DNA of 64,000 bases from Massilia sp. 9I. GTDB lineage: Bacteria > Pseudomonadota > Gammaproteobacteria > Burkholderiales > Burkholderiaceae_D. Location: assembly GCF_902506415.1 (NCBI RefSeq), contig NZ_LR733275.1:4333932-4397931 (forward strand), written 5' to 3'. Positions 35,596 through 44,629 of this stretch are shown here, piece after piece; within the stretch, counting starts at the first letter, position 1; each line of letters begins with the position of its first letter. Under the pieces are notes generated by a model. It saw nothing but the letters and a program-made list of their open reading frames with translations, searched no databases and had not been told where the DNA came from. Position numbers and translations under genes: made by a program.

Positions 35596-37209
35596 ATGAA
35601 ATATCCACGCGCCCTCGCGCTCTGCGTCGCGCTCGCCATGCTCGGCGGCTGCGGCAGTTCGTCCGACGACAGTTCCAGCAGCAGCAGCGGCGGCACGACG
35701 ACGGTCGTCGCCGCGCCGGCGATCGCCACCCAGCCCGCCGCGGTCAGCGTCGCGGCCGGGGCCGCGGCCAGCTTCACCGTCAGCGCTACCGGCGGCGGTA
35801 CGCTTTCCTACCAGTGGCGCAAGGGCGGCACCGCGATCAGCGGCGCCACCTCGGCCACCTATTCGATCGCTGCCACCACCGCGGCCGACGCGGGCAGCTA
35901 CGATGTCGTCGTCACCAACAGCGCGGGCAGCGTCACCAGCGCCGCCGCCGCCCTGACCGTGGCCTCCGCCACCGCCGCTCCGGCCATCGTGACGCAACCG
36001 GTATCGCAGTCGGTCGCGACCGGCGCGGGCGTCACCCTGACGGTGACGGCGAGCGGCAGCGGCACCCTGAGCTACCAATGGCGCAAGGGCGGCGTTGCGA
36101 TCGCCGGCGCCACCAGCAGCAGCTACACGATTGCCAGCGCAGCCGCCGCGGACGCCGGCACCTACGACGTCGTGGTCACCAACAGCATCGGTTCGGTCAC
36201 CAGCAGCGCCACGACGCTCGCGGTGACCGCCAGCACCAGCTCGACGCAGAGCGTGGCCGCGTACAACGCCGCCATGAGTTTCTATACGAGCCTGACCGGC
36301 ACCCAGCAGACCTCGGTCCAGGTGGCCTACAGCATCGATGCGGCGCGACGCTGGTCGAACCTGCCTGCCGCCATGTCCTCGCGTAACGGCATCAAGTGGG
36401 GCAGCCTGAGCACGGCGCAGAAGACCGCTGCCACGACCCTGATCAAGACCGCGCTGAGCGACGCCGGCAGCTCGCTGCAGTTCGGCATGCAGGCAGCCGA
36501 CGACTACCTGAACTCGATCGGCGGCGGCAGCAGCTACGGCAACGGCGAGTACTACATCGCTTTCGTCGGCACCCCGACTTCGACCGGCTTCTGGATCCTG
36601 CAGCTGACCGGACACCACCTGACCTGGAACATCGCGTTCAACGGCAGCTACAAGTCGCCGACTCCGGTGTTCCTCGGCATCGAACCGAAAGGCTCGTTCA
36701 CGATCAACGGCGTCACCTACGATCCGATGGCCGCGCAGCGTACCGCCATGGCCAGCCTGGGCGCAGCCTTGACCGCCTATTCCGGCGCCAAGCTCAGCGG
36801 CACCTATGCCGACATCCTGTTCGGCGCCAACGGCTCCGGTGGCGGCGACGGCACCTGCCCGCGCAGCTACTCCAGCGTGACCACGCACGGCCTGCCGTAT
36901 TCCTCGCTGTCCGCGGCCGACCAGGCGCTGGCGCAAGCCGCGATCCGCGCCTACGTCAATACCCAGGCCACCGAGTACGCGAACGATCTGCTGGGCGCCT
37001 ACCTGAGTTCGACTGCCCTGGCGCAGACCTATGTCGCCTACGCCGGCAGCGGCACCGTCACCACCAACGGCGACTACATCCGCATCGAAGGTCCGCGCCT
37101 GTGGATCGAGTTCTCGACCCAGCGCGGCGTGATCGTCCAGAACGACATCCACTACCACACCATCTGGCGTGACAAGTTCGGGGATTACGGTGGCAAGTGC
37201 GTCAACTGA
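35596..37209 (+). CDS. Lipoprotein with two Ig-like domains and a DUF3500 domain
   Basis: A 537-residue protein from ATG 35596. A lipoprotein signal peptide ends in LGGC (Cys19), followed by a Ser-rich linker. Two Ig-like repeats (~45-125 and ~130-210) each contain YQWRKGG and AGSYDVVVTNS or AGTYDVVVTNS. The C-terminal half (~220-537) matches DUF3500 by eye (SIDAARRWSNLPAAM, RNGIKWGSLS, TGHHLTWNIAFNG). Predicted to sit on the outer membrane or outside. The following HupE/UreJ-like gene starts 1 nt after its stop. Confidence 0.85.
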   Translation: MKYPRALALCVALAMLGGCGSSSDDSSSSSSGGTTTVVAAPAIATQPAAVSVAAGAAASFTVSATGGGTLSYQWRKGGTAISGATSATYSIAATTAADAGSYDVVVTNSAGSVTSAAAALTVASATAAPAIVTQPVSQSVATGAGVTLTVTASGSGTLSYQWRKGGVAIAGATSSSYTIASAAAADAGTYDVVVTNSIGSVTSSATTLAVTASTSSTQSVAAYNAAMSFYTSLTGTQQTSVQVAYSIDAARRWSNLPAAMSSRNGIKWGSLSTAQKTAATTLIKTALSDAGSSLQFGMQAADDYLNSIGGGSSYGNGEYYIAFVGTPTSTGFWILQLTGHHLTWNIAFNGSYKSPTPVFLGIEPKGSFTINGVTYDPMAAQRTAMASLGAALTAYSGAKLSGTYADILFGANGSGGGDGTCPRSYSSVTTHGLPYSSLSAADQALAQAAIRAYVNTQATEYANDLLGAYLSSTALAQTYVAYAGSGTVTTNGDYIRIEGPRLWIEFSTQRGVIVQNDIHYHTIWRDKFGDYGGKCVN

Positions 37210-37210
37210 T

Positions 37211-38491
37211 GTGAAAGGCGCAGGCTGGGGGAGCTTCTTCCTCGGCCTGTTGCTGGCATGGCTGGCCTTGGGATGGAACGCCCCCGCGGCGGCCCATCCG
37301 ATGCCCGAGAGCGTGGTCTGGATCGATACCACGCCGTCGGGGATGAACCTGACGCTCCAGCTCCCCCTGAACCGGCTCGAATTCGGCTTCGGCAAGACCC
37401 TGACCGACCAGCCCGACACGGTGCTGGCCAGGTACGGCGATGAACTGGCCGCTTACCTGCTCCAGCACGTCGGCGCGCGCAGCGAGGAAGGCGGCTGGCA
37501 GGTGCTGCGGCCGCGGCTGCAGGTGCTGAACATCGGCGGCTTCCCCGAGCTGCAGGCCAGCTTCACGGTGCAGGCGCCGGCCGGCGCCTCCACCCGCAGG
37601 CCGGAACTGCTGTACGACGTCATCACCCACGAGGTGCGTACCCACAGGGCCCAGGTCTTCCTGCGCACCGATTGGGCCGGCGGTTACGTCGGCAAGGCGC
37701 CCGTGCTGCTGGGGGAGCTGCGGTATGGGCAGAACAGCCTGTTCATTCCGCTGGACCGGCAGCGCAGCGGCGCCGGCTTCGCCAGCCTGTTCGAAGAAGG
37801 CATGGTGCACATCGCCGAAGGCACCGATCACCTGCTGTTCCTGCTGATGTTGCTGGTGGTGGCGCCGCTGGCGGCGCAGGCGGGCCGCTGGAGGGAGATG
37901 CGTCCGCTGCCGCAGGTCTTGCGCCATACGGCCTGGGTCCTGACCGCGTTCACGGCCGGCCATACCGCGACGCTGGTGCTGGGCAGCCTGGGCCTGGTGA
38001 ACGTGCCGTCGCAGCCGGTCGAGATCGCCGTTGCGGTGACGATCGCGATCGCCGGCTTGCACACCTGGCGCCCGCTGTTCGCCGGCGCCGAGACGCTGAT
38101 GGCGCTCTGTTTCGGCCTGATCCATGGCCTGGCCTTTTCCGCCAGCCTGTCCGGCGCCGGCCTGACGCCCTGGCAGCATGCGCAGGCACTGCTCGCGTTC
38201 AATCTCGGCATCGAGACCATGCAGCTGGTGGCGATGGCGGCGGTGCTGCCGCCGGTGCTGGTGCTGGGACGCCTGCAAGCGGCCTGGTATGCGCACCTGC
38301 GCCATCTGCTGGCGGTGCTGGCGTCGGTCCTGGCGGCCCTCTGGGTGCTCGAGCGCAGCGGTGCGATCGACCTGGCCGCCGTCTCCTGGCTCGGCGATGG
38401 CGGTACGCTGCCGTTCCTGCTGGTGTTGCTGATCTGGATGCTGGCGGTGGGTTGTGCAGCCACCCGGCTCGCCCGGCCAGCGCGCGGCTGA
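37211..38491 (+). CDS. HupE/UreJ_2-like membrane protein
   Basis: A 426-residue protein. GTG 37211 is preferred because it gives a proper signal peptide (KGAGWGSFFLGLLLAWLALG, ending AAA before HPMPE); a frame starting at GTG 37169 would overlap the lipoprotein gene by 41 nt. The soluble N-terminal domain is followed by ~7 TM segments carrying the HupE/UreJ motifs GMVHIAEGTDHLLFLLMLL, GHTATLVLG and GLIHGLAFSASL, rich in putative metal-binding histidines. The family has been linked to metal transport. Adjacent to the DUF3500 lipoprotein; such pairing is common and the two may act together. Confidence 0.85.
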   Translation: MKGAGWGSFFLGLLLAWLALGWNAPAAAHPMPESVVWIDTTPSGMNLTLQLPLNRLEFGFGKTLTDQPDTVLARYGDELAAYLLQHVGARSEEGGWQVLRPRLQVLNIGGFPELQASFTVQAPAGASTRRPELLYDVITHEVRTHRAQVFLRTDWAGGYVGKAPVLLGELRYGQNSLFIPLDRQRSGAGFASLFEEGMVHIAEGTDHLLFLLMLLVVAPLAAQAGRWREMRPLPQVLRHTAWVLTAFTAGHTATLVLGSLGLVNVPSQPVEIAVAVTIAIAGLHTWRPLFAGAETLMALCFGLIHGLAFSASLSGAGLTPWQHAQALLAFNLGIETMQLVAMAAVLPPVLVLGRLQAAWYAHLRHLLAVLASVLAALWVLERSGAIDLAAVSWLGDGGTLPFLLVLLIWMLAVGCAATRLARPARG

Positions 38492-38693
38492 AACGGCACC
38501 GGCTTCGTTTCCGGCGGGCTGCGCGGCGCTTGCGAGCGTCCGCCCCGCCTTTCTCGCCATGACCGGGCAGCATGATCGGGGTCGGATCTGACCTTCGTCT
38601 GCGCCACTGTGAACCGTTCGGATCGGCGTTTCGCGTCGCCGTTAACGACCGGCGCCCGGGAGTACCGGGCGCCGGGGGAAACTGCGCCTGTGG

Positions 38694-39362
38694 TCAGGCG
38701 CTGGTTGCGACGGTCGCGCTGGCGGTAGCGGCGCCGGCGCTGCCGTCGCGCTCGTCGACATAGGCTTTCAGCAGCTGCAGCGCCTTGGCGAGCGCGCTGG
38801 CGCTGCCCCCGTCGGCCGCGCTTTCTTCATTCCGGTTCGCTTTCAGGTAGCTCTTCCCCTCCGCGCGCGTCAGCTTGCCGTCGCCATCGCTGTCCGCATC
38901 GTCGAAATTGTCGACCAGCTTGTCCAGGCCCGGCGGGGTGCGCCCGCCGGCCGCATCGGCGTTCTCGAGCATCGCGGTGAGGTCGTCCTTGCTCAAGCCC
39001 TCGTCCTGTGCGGCGGCGTCGACGCCATCCTCCCCCGGCGGCGGTCCGGGCGGAGGCGCGCCGTGCGGCGGGCCGCCGGCCCGGGCCATGCGGCCCTGGT
39101 CGAACTGGGCGTTGAGTTCATCGGCGAGCTTGCTGATCACGCTCGACATTTCGCTCTGCGTGACTTGTCCGTTGCCGTCGCCGTCGAGTTGCTGGAACAG
39201 CGCGTCCGCCGCGTCGGTGCTGTCCTGCGTGGCGCTGCCGTCAGCGGCAAATGCCTGCTGCAAGGCGGTCTTGTCGATGTAACCCTGCTTGTTGGTGTCC
39301 AGCTTTGAAAACAGTGCATTGCTCCAGCTGGTCGCCATGCTGCTGCTGATTGTCGTACTCAT
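38694..39362 (-). CDS. EF-hand domain protein
   Basis: A 222-residue protein from ATG 39362, preceded by AGGAG 9 nt upstream. Three EF-hand-like loops: KLDTNKQGYID (~22-32), QLDGDGNGQVTQSE (~60-73) and DADSDGDGKLTRAE (~155-168). The second and third have all expected acidic ligands. A Pro/Gly-rich spacer (GGPPHGAPPPGPPPG) separates pairs. No signal peptide is obvious. It probably binds calcium; location and partner are unknown. Calcium is also needed by RTX proteins such as the S-layer-like protein at 48.5 kb, but no link is shown. Confidence 0.85.
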   Translation of the reverse strand: MSTTISSSMATSWSNALFSKLDTNKQGYIDKTALQQAFAADGSATQDSTDAADALFQQLDGDGNGQVTQSEMSSVISKLADELNAQFDQGRMARAGGPPHGAPPPGPPPGEDGVDAAAQDEGLSKDDLTAMLENADAAGGRTPPGLDKLVDNFDDADSDGDGKLTRAEGKSYLKANRNEESAADGGSASALAKALQLLKAYVDERDGSAGAATASATVATSA

Positions 39363-39498
39363 GCGTATCACTCCTGACGGGCGGCCGCCCGCGCGGCCGA
39401 TCAGGAATTATCGTGGAGGAGCCCGTAAAGATTTGACGGATGGTGTAAAGATGGGTAAAGCGGGAAGCGCCGCGCCGGGACGGCAAGCGGTGGGCCGG

Positions 39499-40257
39499 TC
39501 AGGAACCCTGCACCAGCTTCTGCAGCGCATCCGGCTTCACGATGATCAGGCGGTGCGCATCCTTCTGCACGATGCCCTGCTGCGCCAGCGCCGTCAGCGC
39601 ACGCGTCACGGTTTCGCGGCTGGTGTTGATCATGTTGGCGATGTCCTGGTGCGTCGGCAGGTTCTCGACCACCGCCGGTGCCCCCGGCTCGGCCTGTTTG
39701 TTCTTCTGCATCAGCACCAGGTAGGTATAGATGCGCTTGGCCGTATTGTTGATGCTCAGCAGCGAGCGGAATTCGGAATCGCGCTGGATCTTCTGCGCCA
39801 GGTGCTTCAGCATGTGCGTCGCCACCGACGGCGAGTGCGCGAACAGGTGCATCGCGGTGGCGGCCGGCAGGAAGGCCACCAGGGCGTCCGACATCGCCAC
39901 CACCGAGGCCGAGCGGGTAGAGTTGTTGATCAGCGCGATCTCGCCAAAGAAGTCGCCCGGCGCCAGCATGCGCAGGCCGATGGCGCGGCCGTCCTCGGTC
40001 ACGTCGATCACCTGCAGCTGGCCCGACAGCAGGAACATCAGGCCGTCGCCATGGCCGCCTTTCTGCAGCACGATGTCGCGCTTGCTGTACTGGCGGAACC
40101 GCAAGTCCTGCTTGACCCGGATGATCTCCTCGTCCGACAGATCGGCCAGCAGCGGGATCTTGCGCAGGTGGATCTGTACCTGGCGCTCTTCCGGCGCGGC
40201 TGCGTCATTCTCGGCGGGAGCCCGGCGGGCCGGGGCGGTCTTGGCGGTGGCGGTCAT
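39499..40257 (-). CDS. CRP/FNR-family transcriptional regulator
   Basis: A 252-residue regulator from ATG 40257. The cyclic-nucleotide-binding domain (~35-145) has the phosphate-binding-cassette pattern Gly105-Glu106 and Arg115-Ser116-Ala117 (FGEIALINNSTRSASV). The C-terminal winged helix shows THQDIANMINTSRETVTRAL, with Arg214, Glu215 and Arg219 at the positions that in E. coli CRP read TGTGA. No cysteine cluster for an Fe-S centre, so CRP-like rather than FNR-like. It probably binds cAMP; the three TGTGA-type boxes at 46.7, 48.4 and 54.3 kb are candidate targets. Confidence 0.9.
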   Translation of the reverse strand: MTATAKTAPARRAPAENDAAAPEERQVQIHLRKIPLLADLSDEEIIRVKQDLRFRQYSKRDIVLQKGGHGDGLMFLLSGQLQVIDVTEDGRAIGLRMLAPGDFFGEIALINNSTRSASVVAMSDALVAFLPAATAMHLFAHSPSVATHMLKHLAQKIQRDSEFRSLLSINNTAKRIYTYLVLMQKNKQAEPGAPAVVENLPTHQDIANMINTSRETVTRALTALAQQGIVQKDAHRLIIVKPDALQKLVQGS

Positions 40258-40280
40258 GGTGCGTTCTGAAATACTTTGCC

Positions 40281-40616
40281 TCAGAAGAAGGTCACGTAGA
40301 GGTGGGCGGCGACCGCCGCGAAGGCGATGCCGGCCGCGTTGGCGGCGATGTCGCGCCAGCAGAAACTGCGGTCCGGCACCAGCGACTGCAGGCATTCGAT
40401 CAGCCAGCCCGCAACGAGCAGGCCCAGCAGCCAGGAGAAGGCCTCGGCCGGTCCCTGGGCCACGCGCAGCGCCAGCATGGCCAGCATGGCGAAGGCGGCA
40501 AAATGGAGGAACTTATCGTTCGGCAGCGGAGGAAGCCAGCGGTTCGGCACCAGGCAACCGACGCAGACAGCCAGCGCGGCCATGCCCAACAACACCATGT
40601 CTCCCACCACGATCAA
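40281..40616 (-). CDS. VanZ-family small membrane protein
   Basis: A 111-residue protein with three to four TM segments. LPPLPNDKFLHFAAFAMLAM and the Glu-Ser pair in IECLQSLVPDRSFCWRDIAANAAG are typical of VanZ-like proteins, whose function is unclear. It lies 23 nt upstream of the CRP-family regulator gene on the same strand and likely shares its transcript. Confidence 0.85.
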   Translation of the reverse strand: MIVVGDMVLLGMAALAVCVGCLVPNRWLPPLPNDKFLHFAAFAMLAMLALRVAQGPAEAFSWLLGLLVAGWLIECLQSLVPDRSFCWRDIAANAAGIAFAAVAAHLYVTFF

Positions 40617-41008
40617 ACGGTCCTTCCTGAATTGCCGACAGCCGTGATTGTATACGGTCGAGCCTGCTTAGGGTGGCTTTGGGCCCGCCGCGCGCAGCGG
40701 TTGGCGCGTGCCTGCAACGAAGCGTGATCAAGCTGTCAAGAAAGAGCAGGGTCAGGTCCAACATCCGCATACGAGCTCAGCAGGAAGGGTAAGACTAAAA
40801 GCTTGGATCGTGTTGAAATGTTGGACCTGACCCTCGTCTTTGCTTCGCGCATGCGCCAGCGGACAGGAAGATGGCGGAAAACAGTGCGCTGGGTCGAGCC
40901 ATGATCGGGTTTTCATGTGTTCAGGATGCCCGATCATGGAGCGCGCCACGACGCCGGTCCAGCAACACCGCATGCAGATGTGCTATTTCATGCGGCGTGA
41001 GGCTGCCA
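40617..41008. other. Gene-free stretch with an inverted-repeat element
   Basis: No gene supported in these 392 nt. The only structure seen is the inverted repeat at 40741-40841. The left part (40617-40740) should hold the promoter of the VanZ/CRP pair; no clear -35/-10 was seen. Confidence 0.5.
40741..40841. repeat. REPIN-like element of a second family
   Basis: Perfect 17-bp arms AGGGTCAGGTCCAACAT (40748-40764) and the reverse complement (40818-40834), separated by 53 nt. Flanking bases extend the match to 24 bp with two mismatches. The sequence is unrelated to the GGGTGGGCGG REPs. A degenerate half may lie at 38580-38600 (GGTCGGATCTGACC). Confidence 0.55.
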
Positions 41009-41809
41009 TCAGGCCGCGGCGGCGAAGGATTCGTGCGTCGGGAAACGCGCCCGCATCCAATCCATGCTCAAACCGAGGGCCGCTACGACATCCGCCGGCA
41101 GCGTGTCGAGGATGGCCGGATCGTCGCTCGGGGTATCGGCCAGCAGGCTGGCCAGGTGCACGACGCCGCCCAGCTTGCAGAAGGGCAGGGCCGCCATCGG
41201 GTCGGACGAACGCTCGACCGCGTCGGCGATCCGCGCCGGGAAATTCCAGCGGCGGCACAGTTCGGCCGTGATCTGGCCTTCCGACAGGCCCAGCAGGCGC
41301 TGTTCGCGCTCCCAGCGCGCACCCGGCAGGTGCGGCAGCTGTTCGATTTCGGCGAACGCGGCGGGCGCCACCTGGTAGATCAGCAGTTCGCCTAGGCGCA
41401 GCACCATGCCGGCCAGCCAGGCGTCGCCGGCATCAGCGCCGGCGCCGTTGGCCAGCCACTTGGCGTAGCCGGCGCAGGCCATGCTGCTCTTCCAGAATTC
41501 ATCGGTGTCCAGGCCGGGCAGGGCGGGGAAGGACTCGGCGAAGCAGGCCGCCAGCGCCAGGGTGCGGATGTGCGACATGCCGGCCAGCGCGATTGCGTCG
41601 TCGAGCGAGCTGACGTTGCGGCTGGAGCCGAAGCGGGCGCTGTTCGCCAGGCGCATCAGCTTGGCAGTCAGGGCGGGGTCGCGCGCGATGATGGCGGCGA
41701 CGCTTTTCGCCGAGGCGTCCTCGTTGTCGAGGGTCGCGATCAGGGCGTGCGCCACGTCGGAAATGGTGGGCAGGCGAACGTCGCTGAAGAAATTGGCAAG
41801 GCTGATCAT
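41009..41809 (-). CDS. HDOD-domain protein
   Basis: A 266-residue protein consisting of one HDOD domain. LPTISDVAHALIATLDNEDA, KSVAAIIARDPALTAKLMRL, ANSARFGSSRNVSSLDDAI and LGELLIYQVAP are characteristic. HDOD proteins lack the HD metal site and act as signalling scaffolds, often near c-di-GMP proteins. It is divergent from the CHASE3-GGDEF gene across 259 nt. Confidence 0.9.
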   Translation of the reverse strand: MISLANFFSDVRLPTISDVAHALIATLDNEDASAKSVAAIIARDPALTAKLMRLANSARFGSSRNVSSLDDAIALAGMSHIRTLALAACFAESFPALPGLDTDEFWKSSMACAGYAKWLANGAGADAGDAWLAGMVLRLGELLIYQVAPAAFAEIEQLPHLPGARWEREQRLLGLSEGQITAELCRRWNFPARIADAVERSSDPMAALPFCKLGGVVHLASLLADTPSDDPAILDTLPADVVAALGLSMDWMRARFPTHESFAAAA

Positions 41810-42068
41810 GTGTCTTCCTGGTGATGGCCCGGCTGGGCGGTTGTATTGCTTATGAAGTTAGTGTAATGCCGTACATCAATAAATTACGCAGTTTTTTGCA
41901 GAGCATGGGAAATGTGTTGCTTCGCTGCGAATTAGGTTCCTATCGATAACTTTTGTTGCCTTGGCTCCACATGCTATGCAAAAGTGAGTTAAGAAACTGT
42001 GAAATATGTAGGAATTATCTGACATCGGATTAGTATGCGTAGCAATTCTGAACGCAAGGATTAACCCC

Positions 42069-43394
42069 ATGCCTAATGCCTACGCCATCCCGACTCTAAA
42101 TCTCGCGCGCAACCGCCTGTTGCTGCTACTCGCAATGGCGCTGTTGTTCGTCTCGAGCGTCTTTTTCGTGCGTGAAGTCGTCGAATTGCGGCGGACAATG
42201 GCCGACTTGCGCGCCAATGACCTGGCGCGCATCGAAATTCGCAACGTCCTTGTGTATCTGCTCGACGTCGAGACCGGACAACGGGGTTTCCTGCTGACTG
42301 GTAACGAAAGCTACCTCGAGCCTTACTTGCGGGGCCAGCGGCAGGTGCACGAAAGCTTGCGACGAGCGGAAGAGCTGAGTGCGGAGTACGAAGGATTGTT
42401 GCGCAGTCTTCCGCGGCTGGCCCTGCTGGCGGAAACCAAGCTGGAAGAACTCAAGCGAACCATTGTTGCCAAAAAGCGGGGAGACGATGCTTCCGCGATC
42501 GCGATCGTGCAACAGGGGTATGGGAAACAGGCGATGGATGAGGCCAGGCAAGGAATCCAGGCAGAGTTGACACGCCTCCGCTTCGCGCGCGACCGCATCA
42601 TGCTGGAGTTGGACCAGCGCTACCAAAGAAGCGTGTTTGCCCTGGTCCTGATCGTGGCAGTCGTCATGGGTCTTGCACTGGTTGCATGGAAGTCGATGTC
42701 GGATTCGGCGCGCCACAATAACGAACTGGCACGCCGCCTGGCGCAGGAAGCCTCCTATGACGCGCTTTCCGGTCTGCCGAACCGCCGCTTCTTCGACAGG
42801 TGGAGCGCGCGCCTAATGGCAGGTAACAAACGCGAGTACAAGCCGTTCACGCTGCTGCTGATCGATCTCGACGGATTCAAGCAGGTCAACGATACCTGCG
42901 GCCACGGTGTCGGAGACCAGGTCTTGGCGGAAGTGGCGGCCCGCTTCAAGGGTGTATTGCGTGCCGGCGAGTTCCTGGCCAGGCTGGGCGGTGATGAGTT
43001 CGGCATCCTGGTGGAAGCTGACCTGTCCCGCAGTGAAGCCACAGGCCTGAGTGAACGGCTCATCGATTCGGTCCGGGCTTCCCTGCACCCTCAGCTGGCC
43101 GACAACGCCGTTGGCGCAAGTGTCGGGGTCGCTGCTTTCCCGATGAACGGCCTGGACATGGATGCGCTCAAGGAAGCGGCCGACGCGGCGCTCTACGCAT
43201 CGAAAGAAAACGGACGGGGGATGGTGTCGTTCGCTCCGCAGGCGAACCTGCACCGTTTAAGCGCGTTCTACGCGAACCGCGGGATCAGGATGTCGTTCCT
43301 GGACGACGAAAGATCGAACCCGTCCGCCGCCGCATGGGCGGCAGCAACGCATCCATTGCAGGGCGCGCAGCCCGCCTCGGCGCCCCGATTCTAA
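42069..43394 (+). CDS. Diguanylate cyclase with CHASE3 sensor
   Basis: A 441-residue protein. TM1 ~14-35, a CHASE3 periplasmic domain (~40-185; [37 protein letters not shown]), TM2 ~192-212 ([20 protein letters not shown]) and a GGDEF domain (~230-395). The catalytic motif is LGGDEFGIL. The I-site position reads RAGE instead of RxxD, so feedback inhibition may be weaker. The C-terminal ~45 residues have no fold I recognise. Divergent from the HDOD gene; convergent with the TPR/barrel gene, whose end overlaps this one by 4 nt. Confidence 0.93.
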   Translation: MPNAYAIPTLNLARNRLLLLLAMALLFVSSVFFVREVVELRRTMADLRANDLARIEIRNVLVYLLDVETGQRGFLLTGNESYLEPYLRGQRQVHESLRRAEELSAEYEGLLRSLPRLALLAETKLEELKRTIVAKKRGDDASAIAIVQQGYGKQAMDEARQGIQAELTRLRFARDRIMLELDQRYQRSVFALVLIVAVVMGLALVAWKSMSDSARHNNELARRLAQEASYDALSGLPNRRFFDRWSARLMAGNKREYKPFTLLLIDLDGFKQVNDTCGHGVGDQVLAEVAARFKGVLRAGEFLARLGGDEFGILVEADLSRSEATGLSERLIDSVRASLHPQLADNAVGASVGVAAFPMNGLDMDALKEAADAALYASKENGRGMVSFAPQANLHRLSAFYANRGIRMSFLDDERSNPSAAAWAAATHPLQGAQPASAPRF

Positions 43395-44629
43395 GGCAGC
43401 TGCCACTGCCAGCTCAGCTGCAATTGCCGGTTGTTGTACTGGAAGATCGAGATGTTCTCGCGGTTGCGCACCACGCGCGCTTCCAGTACCACCGACTGCT
43501 GCTTGTTGATCGCGTAGTTGATGCTGGCGCGCAGCACTTGCGTGGCCTGTTCGCGCACCTGCTCGATCACGCCCGGTGAATAGGCGCGCTCGCTGTTCCA
43601 GGTCTGGCGCGAGTAGCCGACTTCCGTGTTGACGCTGAATCCGACATGGCGCCGCAGCACGATGTTGGCGTAGGCGCCCTTGCGGTCGCCGCCCGGACGC
43701 TGCGCCAGCGCGTGGTCGTTCAGGTAGCCCAGCGTGGTGCTGGCGAAAGTGTCGCCGCCGCGCCAGGACAGGTGGCCGCGCAGCTCCTGCGTGGTCGAAT
43801 CGAAATTGGTCAGCGAGGGGAAGTTGTTATAGGTGATGGCGCCCACCACGTTGAACTGGACGCCGGCGGGAAGGCTCAGCGGCGGCACCACGCGCGCCTG
43901 CAGCTGCGCCTGTTTCTGGTAGAGCTGTCCGCCTAGGGTCACCAGGCCGAGCGTGCCGGTGGCGCGCAAGCGCCAGCGTCCCCATCGATACGGCGCTTCC
44001 AGGCCGGTGAACAGCGAACTGGTGTCGTACTGGTGCAGGCTGTCGTTGCGGCGCAACTGGTACTGGGCAAAGCCGAGCACGCCGTTCGGCGTCACTTCGC
44101 GCATGTACTCGCCCGAAAGCTGGGTGTAGCCGTCGCTGCGCGGCGTGAAGTCGCCCGACAGTTCGTATTCCACTTGCCCGTCGGGCGCATCGACCACGTA
44201 GCGGGTGGTGCGTGCGCCCTGGTTGACGTTCTGGTCGAAGCCGCGGCTAGCCGTCACCACGCCGCTCGAGAACACGTCCCAGCGCGAGCAGCCCTGCTCG
44301 CGCGTCTGGGCGATCAGTTCCAGCAGCGCCGGCGAAGGGTTGAAGCGCGTCTCGATGACGGCGAACAGGCGCTCGGCCTCGTCGGAATTGCCGAGCGCGC
44401 AATGCGTCAGCGCCAGCTCGAGCCAGGCGCCCGCATGGTTGGGCGACCGCTCGATCGCGCGCCGCAGTTCGGCGGTGGCGTCGGTGCGCCGGCCCTCCGA
44501 GATCGACTGCAGCGCCTGCATGTACAGGTCTTCGTCGGGCGCCTGCTGCGGATCGTCGGCGGCTCGCGCAGCCGTCGCCAGTACCAGGCATGAAAGCGCG
44601 CACCAGGCGCGCAGCGAATCGAACTTCAT
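43391..44629 (-). CDS. TPR protein with C-terminal outer-membrane beta-barrel
   Basis: A 412-residue exported protein (signal peptide 1-23, ARA cut). Residues ~30-115 hold two TPR-like repeats ([40 protein letters not shown]). From ~125 to the end there are alternating-hydrophobicity strands, with aromatic girdles and a terminal strand [10 protein letters not shown], as in outer-membrane barrels. The layout recalls SLAM-like surface-assembly proteins; this is a resemblance only. It overlaps the upstream adenylate cyclase by 4 nt (ATGA), so the two are co-translated. It may deliver or hold a surface protein; the S-layer-like protein is a candidate partner. Confidence 0.82.
   Translation of the reverse strand: MKFDSLRAWCALSCLVLATAARAADDPQQAPDEDLYMQALQSISEGRRTDATAELRRAIERSPNHAGAWLELALTHCALGNSDEAERLFAVIETRFNPSPALLELIAQTREQGCSRWDVFSSGVVTASRGFDQNVNQGARTTRYVVDAPDGQVEYELSGDFTPRSDGYTQLSGEYMREVTPNGVLGFAQYQLRRNDSLHQYDTSSLFTGLEAPYRWGRWRLRATGTLGLVTLGGQLYQKQAQLQARVVPPLSLPAGVQFNVVGAITYNNFPSLTNFDSTTQELRGHLSWRGGDTFASTTLGYLNDHALAQRPGGDRKGAYANIVLRRHVGFSVNTEVGYSRQTWNSERAYSPGVIEQVREQATQVLRASINYAINKQQSVVLEARVVRNRENISIFQYNNRQLQLSWQWQLP

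Noticed and set aside
35584..37419. 611-codon frame antisense to the Ig/DUF3500 lipoprotein
   Set aside because: Shadow of a repetitive gene; the sense frame has a lipobox and Ig repeats.
38573..38605. GGTCGGATCTGACC dyad after the HupE/UreJ-like gene
   Set aside because: Short and without a partner. It might be a degenerate half of the 40741 element, but the match is too weak to annotate.
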